Shown here: one piece after another, positions 27,291-35,010 of the stretch
Layout: each line of letters opens with the position of its first letter
Numbering within the stretch: position 1 is the stretch's first letter
Assembly: GCF_963677715.1 (NCBI RefSeq)
Contig: NZ_OY782495.1
Coordinates: 2,098,001 to 2,162,000, forward strand
DNA from: an uncultured Bacteroides sp.
GTDB taxonomy: Bacteria > Bacteroidota > Bacteroidia > Bacteroidales > Bacteroidaceae
Length of the DNA stretch: 64,000 nucleotides
Reading direction: 5' to 3'
The notes under the pieces: generated by a model
Databases searched by the model: none
What the model saw: the letters and a program-made list of their open reading frames with translations, nothing else
What the model was told of the DNA's origin: nothing
Translations under genes and position numbers: made by a program

Positions 27291-27331
27291 AAAAAAGTGC
27301 CGGCAAAGTTGAGAAATCAACCTACCAGCAC
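27291..27331 (-). terminator. Rho-independent terminator after the smalltalk gene
   Basis: On the minus strand GTGCTGG...CCGGCAC closes a hairpin extended by AGGTTGA/TCAACTT and is followed by seven T (27290-27296). It ends the HU-smalltalk transcript 19 bp after the smalltalk stop. Confidence 0.85.
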
Positions 27332-27349
27332 CCATTCACAATTTCTCTT

Positions 27350-27442
27350 TTATGACATGACATTGGCGCCCAAAGCACCCAGCACCGCCGATGCAACAGC
27401 AATGACAATCTTCAAAATCATACTCAAATTCAGCTTTTTCAT
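27350..27442 (-). CDS. Smalltalk-family small hydrophobic protein
   Basis: This is a 30-residue protein beginning MKKLNLSMILKIVIAVASAV and ending GANVMS. It has a basic start followed by one hydrophobic helix rich in Ala, Val and Gly. The size, composition and position downstream of an HU-family gene match the small proteins annotated as 'smalltalk' in Bacteroides. The usual next gene, an N-acetylmuramoyl-L-alanine amidase, is absent here, and a terminator follows directly. Its function is unknown to me; a membrane-inserted peptide is likely from the sequence. Confidence 0.75.
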   Translation of the reverse strand: MKKLNLSMILKIVIAVASAVLGALGANVMS

Positions 27443-27644
27443 CTTCTTGCTTTTTATGAGAGAAAGCGACCGGACGAATATCCGAGGCTTCCTGCTCCCG
27501 TTGTTCATACTAAATAAAACTCTCATCACCTTTTGTCCAGCTTAATGGAAGCTCACAAAAAAGTCCATTCCATCGGCAAAAAGGCATGCATAACACCGCA
27601 GTGGCCTACGGAGCAAAACAATTACAGTTGGCAGATAAAGTGTA

Positions 27645-27734
27645 TCATTCCCTTAGCTCTACTTCATGAGCTATATGCCTTAACCAGTCCGGTTCCTCTT
27701 CTGCTGGGGCAATCGCTTCGCTTAACGTATCCAC
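27645..27734 (-). CDS. Possible small peptide or coding remnant between HU and smalltalk
   Basis: An open frame of 29 codons starts at a GTG and reads VDTLSEAIAPAEEEPDWLRH followed by an acidic helix ending ELRE. It lies within the 304 bp between the HU stop and the smalltalk start. Its composition (EEEPDW, amphipathic) looks protein-like. There is no ATG, and MTDQWIR at 27741 in another phase stops after seven codons. It could be the tail of a decayed gene. I see nothing else in this gap. Confidence 0.25.
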   Translation of the reverse strand: MDTLSEAIAPAEEEPDWLRHIAHEVELRE

Positions 27735-27746
27735 TGATCAGTCATG

Positions 27747-28235
27747 TTAAGCGTCGGGATCTTCCTCGCCGCCGCCACCGTCATCACTGCCACCGCCCGA
27801 AGAGGGAGCCGTTTCGCCTTTGATATAAAAAGATACATTATTGGCTCCTCCACGAGTGATAGCCGTGGTGTCATTGGCCAAACGAAGAGAATTATCCACT
27901 GCAAAGCGGATATTTACCCTATTGATATTCTTCACCGTGCAATCCTTCTCCACCGCCGTTCCCGTGGTGCTGAAAGTGATGTAGAACGTTCCCAGACCCT
28001 CTACCTTCACCTTATTGCCCTCAATGAGCACTTTCTTTAACTGCCGCACAAACGACTTCATGGTGTGCGTCACATCTTCGGCAGAGAGCGCACCGGAGGC
28101 TTCAATGTCTTGGGCGATGCTTTCAATGGTGGACACTTTGGAGCTTCCCGGCTCCTGTCGGAGGAAATAAAACTTGGGCGAAGTCTTGTCGCCAAGCAGT
28201 TTGTTGCGCTGATAGCGCCTTACAGGTACTGACAT
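27747..28235 (-). CDS. HU-like DNA-binding protein with acidic Gly-rich tail (HU-HIG type)
   Basis: This 162-residue protein starts MSVPVRRYQRNKLLGDKTSPKFYF. It has the HU-like helical pair (VSTIESIAQDIEASGALSAEDVTHTMKSFVRQLKKVLIEGNKVKVEGLGTFYITFS), then a beta part typical of the HU-HIG group (VKNINRVNIRFAVDNSLR), and a disordered acidic tail GGGSDDGGGGEEDPDA. It differs from the small nucleoid HU (about 90 residues) by its length and tail. Such genes recur as multicopy chromosomal loci in Bacteroides with smalltalk and an amidase. The role is not established, and a nucleoid or mobile-element function is possible. Confidence 0.85.
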   Translation of the reverse strand: MSVPVRRYQRNKLLGDKTSPKFYFLRQEPGSSKVSTIESIAQDIEASGALSAEDVTHTMKSFVRQLKKVLIEGNKVKVEGLGTFYITFSTTGTAVEKDCTVKNINRVNIRFAVDNSLRLANDTTAITRGGANNVSFYIKGETAPSSGGGSDDGGGGEEDPDA

Positions 28236-28330
28236 ACTCTTTTCATTTTTAACTTGTTACACATCTTTGTTTACTCTGAAGAGAAAGAAAAGCTTATACT
28301 TATGCAGGCCTGCGGAAAAAGCATTGCTCT

Positions 28331-28379
28331 CCTTTTTTGGTGAAACCTTCTTTCACTAGAAAGAAGATTTCCCAAAAGG
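28331..28379 (+). other. Long hairpin in the gene-free stretch between HU and DUF4248
   Basis: CCTTTTTTGG with CCAAAAGG and an inner TTCTTTC/GAAAGAA pair form an imperfect stem of about 20 bp around an ACTA loop. It is followed after ATTCGG by a run of T (28385-28392). It has terminator shape on the plus strand, but no plus-strand gene precedes it, so it may be the end of a small RNA or a remnant. The 455-bp gap also holds the palindrome GCAGGCCTGC near 28304-28313 and nothing else I can name. Confidence 0.45.
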
Positions 28380-28642
28380 ATTCGGTTTTTTTCTCTTCCT
28401 TACAAAGATAATGCAAGGTGTTAGGACGCTTCGGGGATAAACGGGCGTGGACGGAGATAGCAGCCAATAAAGGGAAATAAACGTCATTACAACGAGCAGA
28501 CAAGCATCCGGGAGCAAGAAATGGAATCACCTACAACCGGAGAGACACTGCTCATATTCGCCAGTACAAACAGGCTGCGTCACAGTACGATTAGCAAAAA
28601 GGGGATGCCTTGATTATCGGGACAAAAAGCCCCCTTCATCAC

Positions 28643-28673
28643 TTGTTTATAAAGCGATTATTTTGTACCTTTA
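28643..28673 (+). promoter_or_regulatory. Candidate promoter of the DUF4248 gene
   Basis: TTG (28643-28645) and TACCTTTA (28666-28673) stand about 20 bp apart, one base away from the TAnnTTTG consensus. The ATG follows 17 bp later. Confidence 0.45.
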
Positions 28674-28690
28674 AGCAAATAAAGACAACT

Positions 28691-28927
28691 ATGAGTGCAA
28701 TAAACGAAGAGAGAACTTTCCGCATACAGAGCTACGGAAAATCGGAGCTGGCAGCATTGTACATGCCTTACGTAGCCCGCAAAAGCGCTGCCGAAACACT
28801 AAGAAAATGGATTGCCAAAATACCCGGACTCACCGAGGCATTGGAGCAAGCGGGATTGCTGCCTACAGACAGGAGATACACGCCTCTGCAAGTAAAACTT
28901 ATTGTCGATGCATTGGGAGAGCCGTAG
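28691..28927 (+). CDS. DUF4248 family small protein
   Basis: This 78-residue protein shows the family pattern: FRIQSYGKSELAALYMPYVARKSAAETLRKWIAKIPGL followed by RRYTPLQVKLIVDALGEP. It resembles a short helix-turn-helix-like DNA-binding fold, with SYGKSELA then a C-terminal P.QV..I...LGEP. The ATG at 28691 is chosen over the upstream in-frame start at 28610 because the family begins just before the FRIQSYGK block and a candidate promoter lies in between. In Bacteroides this gene usually precedes a VirE/DUF3987 primase-type gene. Here the next gene is the convergent ovoA, so it is an orphan. Its function is unknown. Confidence 0.85.
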   Translation: MSAINEERTFRIQSYGKSELAALYMPYVARKSAAETLRKWIAKIPGLTEALEQAGLLPTDRRYTPLQVKLIVDALGEP

Positions 28928-28945
28928 TTAGTATTCTCCCCCTCA

Positions 28946-31054
28946 CTAAGATTTCTTTCTCCAAACAGTAACCTCAGACAGCCGGACTTCCGAACAGCGG
29001 GCACTTTTACGGAGCGTGCAGGTCAAATCGACCGGAGGCTTTTCCAAGACAAAATGGTGCTCAAGGATGGCTTGGATGCCCTCCAATGAAGTGACCGGTT
29101 CCCCATCTCGTTTGAAGCCTCCGGGACGGTTTTCTTTAACAATCGCATTTGTTTCCCAGTCGTAGGTAGAGGCAAGAATCAGCGTACCGTCCTCATTCAG
29201 TCGCTCGTGTATATGCTCCAAAAAGGCAATGGGGTTTATCAACTCCTCCAATAAGTTGGGCACAATAATCAAATCGTAACCGGTATAAATCGGCTTTATG
29301 TTATTGGCGTTCTCCTGCATGAAGAGAATAGGCTCTTTGCCTGCTGCCAGACCTGTTTCGGCAAGGAGCAGTTCCCGATAGAGCACCAGTTCGTCTTCCT
29401 CTTTCACGATGTAGCGCACAAAGCCTTTCTCCTGCAATTGAATAGGCATGCGGATGAAGCGTGCAGAAAAGTCGAGGGCGGTGATGTGACTAAAGTAGGG
29501 TGCCAGCTCAAAAGCCAGACGACCGGTATCGGCGTTCAGATCGAGCACCCGCGTCACTTTGCGGTCTTTCACGGCAGTCAACGCAAGAGCGGCAAGATCA
29601 TTGTGGAAGTTCAACTTCGCACCAAAGAGATCCCCCCAGTTGTTCTCACACGAGTTGGCCACCTCCGGATCCATCTCATACTCATCGTTCTCTATCACGA
29701 GCGGATGTTCCGACTCCACCACACGGAAACCCGCATGCTGGTAGAAATGCCGACGAAACGCATAGCGGGCATGAAGCGTGGCTTCGTTTCCGGTAGAGAT
29801 CCACGAACCACCCTTTATCAGGTTATGCTTTCCATCGAAAGTAGGCGTGGAGAAATCGTCGTACAAGGGATGCACGCGAAATCCGGCAAAGCCCGTGATC
29901 GGAGTCTCCGTCCACTGCCAGACATTCCCCGCCACATCGTAGAAGTCGCCCTGCTTAAACTTATCCACGGGACAAGGCGAGGCATACTCTTCCAGATTGA
30001 TGTTTCCCGGCACAGCGTTCCATCCCTCCACATCGGAGATGTTGCAATGCTCTGCCAAGCGATACCACTCGGCCTCGGTGGGCAAACGATAAGTCTTCCC
30101 CTCCCTGGCCGACAGCCAATTGCAATAAGCCTTAGCCTCCAGATAGTTCACCTCCACCGGCCAGTTCCACGGCATCGGAATTTCTTCCGCCACCAGTCGC
30201 AAGGCATATCCGTGCTCCTTCTTTCTCCAAAATAGCGGCATACCGGTCTGCCTGAAGTTGCGCCAGTTCCAGCCCTCCTCCGTCCAGTAACCCTCCGCAT
30301 CATAACCGCCGTCTTCAACAAACCGCAGATATTCACCATTAGACACCAACATTTGGGTAGCCCGAAAATCCTCTACCTGTTCCACCCGGCTTCCATATTC
30401 GTTGTCCCACCCGTAAAACGGATGATCCATCGGCTTGCCCAGTTTCATCTCAGCGCCGGGTACAGGCAGAAAAGCATTGACAGGAGCATCTCCCCGCTCC
30501 TCACAGATTTTGCCGAAGCGTCCGCCAACCACCTTATCAATAGGCAACTGGCGTATCAGCACCGACGAAGTTTCCAGATGAATGCGTTCATGCTCAATAC
30601 CCATCAGGATAATCCAGAAAGGATTTTCCCAATCCACGGGAAGGCTGAGCGGGGTGCGGTCTATCACCTCCAGAACGGTTTTCTTCACTTCCTCCCGATA
30701 CAGGCGAACGGCCGAGACAGAGGGCCAGTTGTAATGCCGCTCGTCTAAATCGTCCCAACTCATCTCGTCCACCCCGATGGCGAAGATCGATTCAAAGACA
30801 GGGTTCACCCTGGCATCTATGATTTTGGCCAGCAACAGCTTATTGATAAAGAAGACCGCCGTGTGCCCCAAGTAGAATAGAATGACATGGCGCAGCGGAT
30901 CACCCCGCAGATAAAAAGCAGTATCATCGACGAGCTGCGTGTACAGCTTCTCGTCCACTTCCCAGGTTTTCAAAAAATAATCGCGGATCTCCGCCCTCTT
31001 GCTCTCAGGCGTTCCTTCTTTCAGGTTGACGGTTTTGGTTATCAGATTCTGCAT
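28946..31054 (-). CDS. ovoA: Ovothiol synthase OvoA (5-histidylcysteine sulfoxide synthase with methyltransferase domain)
   Basis: This is a 702-residue non-haem iron enzyme that joins cysteine to histidine at C5 using oxygen, the first step of ovothiol A synthesis. It has an N-terminal DinB-like domain with the HX3HXE iron motif IEHERIHLE (H155, H159, E161). A central FGE-sulfatase/C-type-lectin-like domain follows (VEVNYLEAKAYCNWLSAREGKTYRLPTEAEW ... GNVWQWTETP ... KGGSWISTGN ... RHFYQHAGFRVV). A C-terminal SAM methyltransferase domain (RVLDLNADTGRLAFELAPYF ... ALDF) fits the later N-methylation of 5-thiohistidine. The length is normal for OvoA. The thiol would protect against oxidants. It stands alone between DUF4248 and a divergent methyltransferase gene. 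Confidence 0.9.
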   Translation of the reverse strand: MQNLITKTVNLKEGTPESKRAEIRDYFLKTWEVDEKLYTQLVDDTAFYLRGDPLRHVILFYLGHTAVFFINKLLLAKIIDARVNPVFESIFAIGVDEMSWDDLDERHYNWPSVSAVRLYREEVKKTVLEVIDRTPLSLPVDWENPFWIILMGIEHERIHLETSSVLIRQLPIDKVVGGRFGKICEERGDAPVNAFLPVPGAEMKLGKPMDHPFYGWDNEYGSRVEQVEDFRATQMLVSNGEYLRFVEDGGYDAEGYWTEEGWNWRNFRQTGMPLFWRKKEHGYALRLVAEEIPMPWNWPVEVNYLEAKAYCNWLSAREGKTYRLPTEAEWYRLAEHCNISDVEGWNAVPGNINLEEYASPCPVDKFKQGDFYDVAGNVWQWTETPITGFAGFRVHPLYDDFSTPTFDGKHNLIKGGSWISTGNEATLHARYAFRRHFYQHAGFRVVESEHPLVIENDEYEMDPEVANSCENNWGDLFGAKLNFHNDLAALALTAVKDRKVTRVLDLNADTGRLAFELAPYFSHITALDFSARFIRMPIQLQEKGFVRYIVKEEDELVLYRELLLAETGLAAGKEPILFMQENANNIKPIYTGYDLIIVPNLLEELINPIAFLEHIHERLNEDGTLILASTYDWETNAIVKENRPGGFKRDGEPVTSLEGIQAILEHHFVLEKPPVDLTCTLRKSARCSEVRLSEVTVWRKKS

Positions 31055-31128
31055 GTATCTTGTTGTTTATTCTATAAATTGAAATGAATTATTAACGTCT
31101 TAGCGAGGCATTATGTTGAGGGATTCTC

Positions 31129-31136
31129 TACTTTTG
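31129..31136 (+). promoter_or_regulatory. Promoter -7 box (TACTTTTG) of the methyltransferase gene
   Basis: TACTTTTG is an exact TAnnTTTG match 33 bp before the ATG. A weaker GTTG lies about 11-14 bp upstream, and no perfect -33 box is seen. Confidence 0.55.
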
Positions 31137-31168
31137 TGGTACGGAATTGACCAAATATAACCAATAAG

Positions 31169-31840
31169 ATGGAAAGTGTAAAAGAACAATTTGATGAGAT
31201 CTCGAAAAAGTACGATAGCCAACGGCGAATACTCATCCCATGCTATGATGATTTCTACGGCATAGCTACCGAATGGCTTCATTTGAATAGCCCTACCCCT
31301 AAAATCCTCGATTTGGGTGCCGGCACCGGCCTCTTTTCGCAATTTGTACTAGAGAAATATCCGCAGGCAGACATCACGCTGCTGGACTTTTCCGAGCAGA
31401 TGCTGACTGTAGCACGGGAGCGCTTCGCCAACCTGAAGAATGTGTCCTTTCAAATCGCTGATATGACAACGTTTCAGCCTCAAGGGAAGTATGATGCCGT
31501 GATCTCTTCGCTCGCCATCCATCATTTATCCGACAAAGACAAACAAGAGTTATTCCGCAAAATACACGGCCTGCTCAATGAGGGTGGCGTTTTTGTCAAT
31601 GCAGAGCAAGTGAAAGGCAGTACGGACTACATCCACTCGTTTTATACGCAAAGGAGGCACCACAGACTCGACCATTCCGAGCTAAGCAAAGAAGCCGTCG
31701 GAGCCTCCTATGAGCGAAACAAGCTGGATAAATGCGCCTCCGTTTCCGAACAAATGGAATGGCTACGCCAAGCCGGCTTCAAAGAAGTGGACTGCCCCTT
31801 TAAATACTACATATTTGCTGTGCTCTGGGGGATGAAATGA
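31169..31840 (+). CDS. Class I SAM-dependent methyltransferase
   Basis: This 223-residue cytosolic methyltransferase shows motif I ILDLGAGTGLF, an acidic end of strand 2 (ITLLDFSEQML), VSFQIADMTTF, and the post-I/IV region YDAVISSLAIHHLSD followed by GLLNEGGVFVNAEQV, which are typical of the UbiE/Methyltransf_25 group. The C-terminal half (TQRRHHRLDHSELSKEAVGASYERNKLDKCASVSEQMEWLRQAGFKEVDCPFKYYIFAVLWG) resembles small-molecule methyltransferases. It is transcribed divergently from ovoA. A link to thiol-histidine methylation is possible but not needed, since OvoA carries its own methyltransferase domain. The substrate is unknown. Confidence 0.88.
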   Translation: MESVKEQFDEISKKYDSQRRILIPCYDDFYGIATEWLHLNSPTPKILDLGAGTGLFSQFVLEKYPQADITLLDFSEQMLTVARERFANLKNVSFQIADMTTFQPQGKYDAVISSLAIHHLSDKDKQELFRKIHGLLNEGGVFVNAEQVKGSTDYIHSFYTQRRHHRLDHSELSKEAVGASYERNKLDKCASVSEQMEWLRQAGFKEVDCPFKYYIFAVLWGMK

Positions 31841-31932
31841 TGGGCTATCTGCACATCGGCTTGTCCAGTTCTATCTCAGTTTCGGAATAAATAGTAAGCC
31901 GTCACCCATTATAGAAGATCATAGGATGCAAA

Positions 31933-33102
31933 CTATTGTTGCTTTTCGGCAACAAAGTGAATGAATTTGTCCAAAGAAAATATCCTAGACTGAAAATTCA
32001 CATCAAACATACCAACGTAGTCTTTGGGAACAACCAGACAAACCCCGTTGGCATACATCTCTGTCAATTGATTCTTGGAAATTCCTTGCTGCAAGGTAAA
32101 CAAATGCTTTGTTTCTATTCTGTCCGCCTCATTAATAATCTGGCGCCATCGGTCCTTACAAGTTGTTTTTGCTCCCAAAAAGACAAGATTCTCCGCAGGA
32201 AACGTAAAATTACGATATTCGCTACTTCCGGGAAAGATGAAATCGGGCCTCTTATTCTCCTCAGTGACAACCTGTTCTTCAAATTTCAATTGAGCGGTGC
32301 TAAAGACATTGGACAGATGATGCTCCAAAGACTTTCCGGCACGACTTTTCCGTCTATTCAACATGGAATTAGAGAATTCTATCAATTCATCGACAGATGC
32401 AAACGCAGTCTTTATTCGTTCACCATACAATTTTACTTCAAACGCCTTAAACAACTGATATTCAGAGTCAACCCAACGAAGCAATAGTTTATCCGGATCA
32501 GAAAGGATGTCAGCCGACCCCATCTTGTATGCCTGCAAATAAAGTTCACGGGCAGCAGCTCCCATCTCTAATGTCGAAGGAAAACAGTCTCTCAAACTAA
32601 CAAAGTCATTAAACAACGCTTGCAGCTTCTCGTCGGGCGTAGATGTAAGGTTCTTGTTTATAAGTTGATTAGTCGTTTGTGGTGACAAATCGAAAGTGGT
32701 GAAGAAATACTCCAAATCATCATCACTCTGAAGCACAACCGCTTCATAATAATCATCCTCCATTTGAGCTATCACAAGCAAATCGCCCACATTATCCTCA
32801 CTAAAGAAAGGAAATCCTTTTCCAAAACGTGTCAAACGATATTCATTGCGTGTGCCCCCTCCATAATAGATAAAACGACTATCAGTCTCAAAAACCTTTT
32901 GCCATCTTATTTTCACCAATTTATCTTTATTGGATCCTTTCACTCCGGGTGTGTCAAATAGCAAACTCCAAGCACATTTGGGAATATAAAATCCAGCTTG
33001 ATGTGCTCCATTCTGTCCCGTATCATTTATAGTGATGAAACGAGTAAAAGCTTTCCTTGATTTGTATACCAAGTCAATGGCATAATCACACAATTCGCTC
33101 AT
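31933..33102 (-). CDS. EcoRII-like type II restriction endonuclease
   Basis: This 389-residue nuclease has two parts: an N-terminal effector-type DNA-binding domain (about 1-160) and a C-terminal PD-(D/E)xK domain. The catalytic residues are D287 in RPDFIF, and K312 and K316 in LGAKTTCKDRW. Spacings of 25 and 4 equal those I recall for EcoRII (D299, K324, K328). EcoRII cuts at CCWGG and needs two sites. The adjacent Dcm-like methylase and Vsr nuclease support the same recognition sequence. It overlaps the methylase stop by ATGA, so the modification and restriction genes are coupled. The A+T-richer composition relative to the primase gene upstream suggests separate acquisition. Confidence 0.9.
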   Translation of the reverse strand: MSELCDYAIDLVYKSRKAFTRFITINDTGQNGAHQAGFYIPKCAWSLLFDTPGVKGSNKDKLVKIRWQKVFETDSRFIYYGGGTRNEYRLTRFGKGFPFFSEDNVGDLLVIAQMEDDYYEAVVLQSDDDLEYFFTTFDLSPQTTNQLINKNLTSTPDEKLQALFNDFVSLRDCFPSTLEMGAAARELYLQAYKMGSADILSDPDKLLLRWVDSEYQLFKAFEVKLYGERIKTAFASVDELIEFSNSMLNRRKSRAGKSLEHHLSNVFSTAQLKFEEQVVTEENKRPDFIFPGSSEYRNFTFPAENLVFLGAKTTCKDRWRQIINEADRIETKHLFTLQQGISKNQLTEMYANGVCLVVPKDYVGMFDVNFQSRIFSLDKFIHFVAEKQQ

Positions 33103-34406
33103 TTTCGCTTATTTTTTTTCTTCAGCAATGATTCCACCAACTTTTCAGACACAGCCGTAATGAGAGGCACAACCACCGAATTACCGCATTGTCTGTAAGC
33201 TTGCAATTCGGACACTGCGCTGATCGTGTATTTATCCTCATATCCCATCAAGCGGGCACACTCACGCGGTGTCAGCCTTCTTGGATTTTTATCCTCCCCC
33301 TGTGGTATGAGTATTTCCGAACCATCCTTGTAATAGCGGGCACTCAAAGTTCGTGAAATTCCGTTCAGGTCTGTCATTCCAAATCCAAAGCCATTTCCTT
33401 TAGCCCGATGCCCTTCGGCATAAGCCTGTAGATAAGCCCACAGCCTATCCGTGAGCGTATATTTAGCGTCTGGGTTAGGATCCAGAATATCCTTTATCAT
33501 TCTTCTCGGCTCAGGCATTTCAGGAAATGAAAAGTCTTCTTTGCCCTGAAAGTACTCATTATCGAAGCCCACAATCATTATTCTCTCGCGATGTTGTGGC
33601 ACGAACGATTTGCCATCAAGAACTTGATAATATAGAGTATAATTCAGCTCACGCAGGGTCGAAGAGATTATTTCAAAAGTCTTTCCTTTATCATGCGAGA
33701 GCAAGTTTTTTACATTCTCAAGATAGAAAGCTTTGGGTCTTTTACGGTCGATGATATCGGCCACATCAAAAAAGAGTGTACCTTGAGTCTTATCTCTAAA
33801 ACCAACCTCACGGCCCAGACTTTTTTTCTTTGAGACTCCTGCTATCGAGAAAGGTTGGCAAGGAAAGCCAGCGCATAAGACATCAACCCCGTCGGGTATA
33901 AATTGTTTAATTTCTTCCTTCGTTATATCACCAAAAGGCATATCTCCGAAATTGGCAAAATAGGTTTTCTGGGCAAACTTGTTCCACTCCGAAGAATAAA
34001 CACATTTTCCGCCTTGCGCCTGCATAGCAATACGAAAGCCACCCATACCTGCAAACAAATCGATAAAAGTAAATTTCGATTTTGCAGGCGCAGGATAAGG
34101 AACATTAAAAACATCATTAAAGAAGCTATATTGAAAAGATGGCTCGGCCAGCAAATTCAAAGGACTAAAATCTTCAATCGCATGCCGATAAATATCTTTT
34201 ATCAGGCCTTTGGCCAATTTTTCAAAAGGACGAACCATCTTAGTGTCCTTATTGTGCAAGTAATGAGTGATAACAGCCATTTGATCTTCGAAAGAAATTA
34301 TCGTATCATCATCACGTAGCGAACTAGGACCAAAAATCTGTATATTCTTTGATTTACCCGTTATGAACTCCTTCACGGAAAACGGTTGAAATATCTCTGA
34401 TATCAT
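33099..34406 (-). CDS. C5 cytosine DNA methyltransferase (Dcm/M.EcoRII-like)
   Basis: This 435-residue methylase shows the ordered C5 motifs: I FIDLFAGMGGF, IV GFPCQPFSIAG (catalytic Cys), VI YLENVKNLL, VIII QHRERIMIVGF, and IX/X RRLTPRECARLMGYEDKY and QCGNSVVVPL. An N-terminal extension of about 110 residues and the target-recognition segment KGNGFGFGM ... ISRTLSARYYKDGSEILI resemble Dcm/M.EcoRII, which methylate the inner C of CCWGG. It protects the host from the EcoRII-like nuclease and creates the 5-methylcytosine whose deamination Vsr repairs. It lies 17 bp after vsr. Confidence 0.93.
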   Translation of the reverse strand: MISEIFQPFSVKEFITGKSKNIQIFGPSSLRDDDTIISFEDQMAVITHYLHNKDTKMVRPFEKLAKGLIKDIYRHAIEDFSPLNLLAEPSFQYSFFNDVFNVPYPAPAKSKFTFIDLFAGMGGFRIAMQAQGGKCVYSSEWNKFAQKTYFANFGDMPFGDITKEEIKQFIPDGVDVLCAGFPCQPFSIAGVSKKKSLGREVGFRDKTQGTLFFDVADIIDRKRPKAFYLENVKNLLSHDKGKTFEIISSTLRELNYTLYYQVLDGKSFVPQHRERIMIVGFDNEYFQGKEDFSFPEMPEPRRMIKDILDPNPDAKYTLTDRLWAYLQAYAEGHRAKGNGFGFGMTDLNGISRTLSARYYKDGSEILIPQGEDKNPRRLTPRECARLMGYEDKYTISAVSELQAYRQCGNSVVVPLITAVSEKLVESLLKKKNKRK

Positions 34407-34423
34407 TCTCTATTTTTAGTTAA

Positions 34424-34942
34424 TTATTTACCATATTCTACAGGTTCCTCGGCAGCCATGCTTCCTTCCTCACCCTCCGGATGCTGTAACCCGTAAGCAT
34501 TCGCCGAAAGCAGCCGTCTGTCATCAAGAAAACTCTTATTCAGAAGGAACTCCAAAGAATTGAGCGTCTGCGCCTTCGCCTTACTTTTCAGCTGGCACTC
34601 CCAAATGACGATAACCTTCCATCCCATCGAAACAAGTATCCTTTTATTTTCATAATCCCGTTCTTTGTTACGTTCTATCTTATCCGCCCAAAACTGAACA
34701 TTTGTATGAGGCAGGTTACCATCCAAGCTATGCCCGTGCCAAAAGCAACCGTGAACAAAAATCACCACTCTGTACTTTTTCAGCACAATATCAGGAGTAC
34801 CGGGCAATCGGGTTACATGTATGCGATACCGATAGCCTCTGGAAAACAAGAAATGCCTAACGGTCAATTCGGGCTTTGTGTTCTTGCTCTTTATACGAGC
34901 CATTACAGCCGAGCGTTTTTCTTTACTCCAAATATCTGTCAT
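34424..34942 (-). CDS. vsr: Very-short-patch mismatch repair endonuclease
   Basis: This 172-residue Vsr nuclease nicks next to T:G mismatches that arise by deamination at Dcm sites. Family landmarks are MTDIWSKEKRSAVMARIKSKNTKPELTVRHFLFSRGYRYRIH, LPGTPDIVLKKYRVVIFVHGCFWHGH, FWADKIERNKERD, and GWKVIVIWECQL, including the catalytic Asp in PDIVL. The ATG at 34942 begins the family start; the frame continues upstream to 35065 into the primase gene's end but that part is not Vsr-like. A C-terminal extension of about 30 residues (NAYGLQHPEGEEGSMAAEEPVEYGK) is unusual. It is first in the vsr-methylase-nuclease cassette. Confidence 0.93.
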   Translation of the reverse strand: MTDIWSKEKRSAVMARIKSKNTKPELTVRHFLFSRGYRYRIHVTRLPGTPDIVLKKYRVVIFVHGCFWHGHSLDGNLPHTNVQFWADKIERNKERDYENKRILVSMGWKVIVIWECQLKSKAKAQTLNSLEFLLNKSFLDDRRLLSANAYGLQHPEGEEGSMAAEEPVEYGK

Positions 34943-35010
34943 TCCCAGAAATGTTTGTTCAATAAAGATGGATAGCAAAGGTAGACAATCGTTTGCTATT
35001 TCAAAAGCTA

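Noticed and set aside
26979-27545. Long plus-strand open frame of 188 codons across the regulator promoter, flank hairpin and smalltalk gene
   Set aside because: It crosses two terminators and a promoter of the other strand, has low-complexity content, and covers the smalltalk gene in antisense. It is a chance frame.
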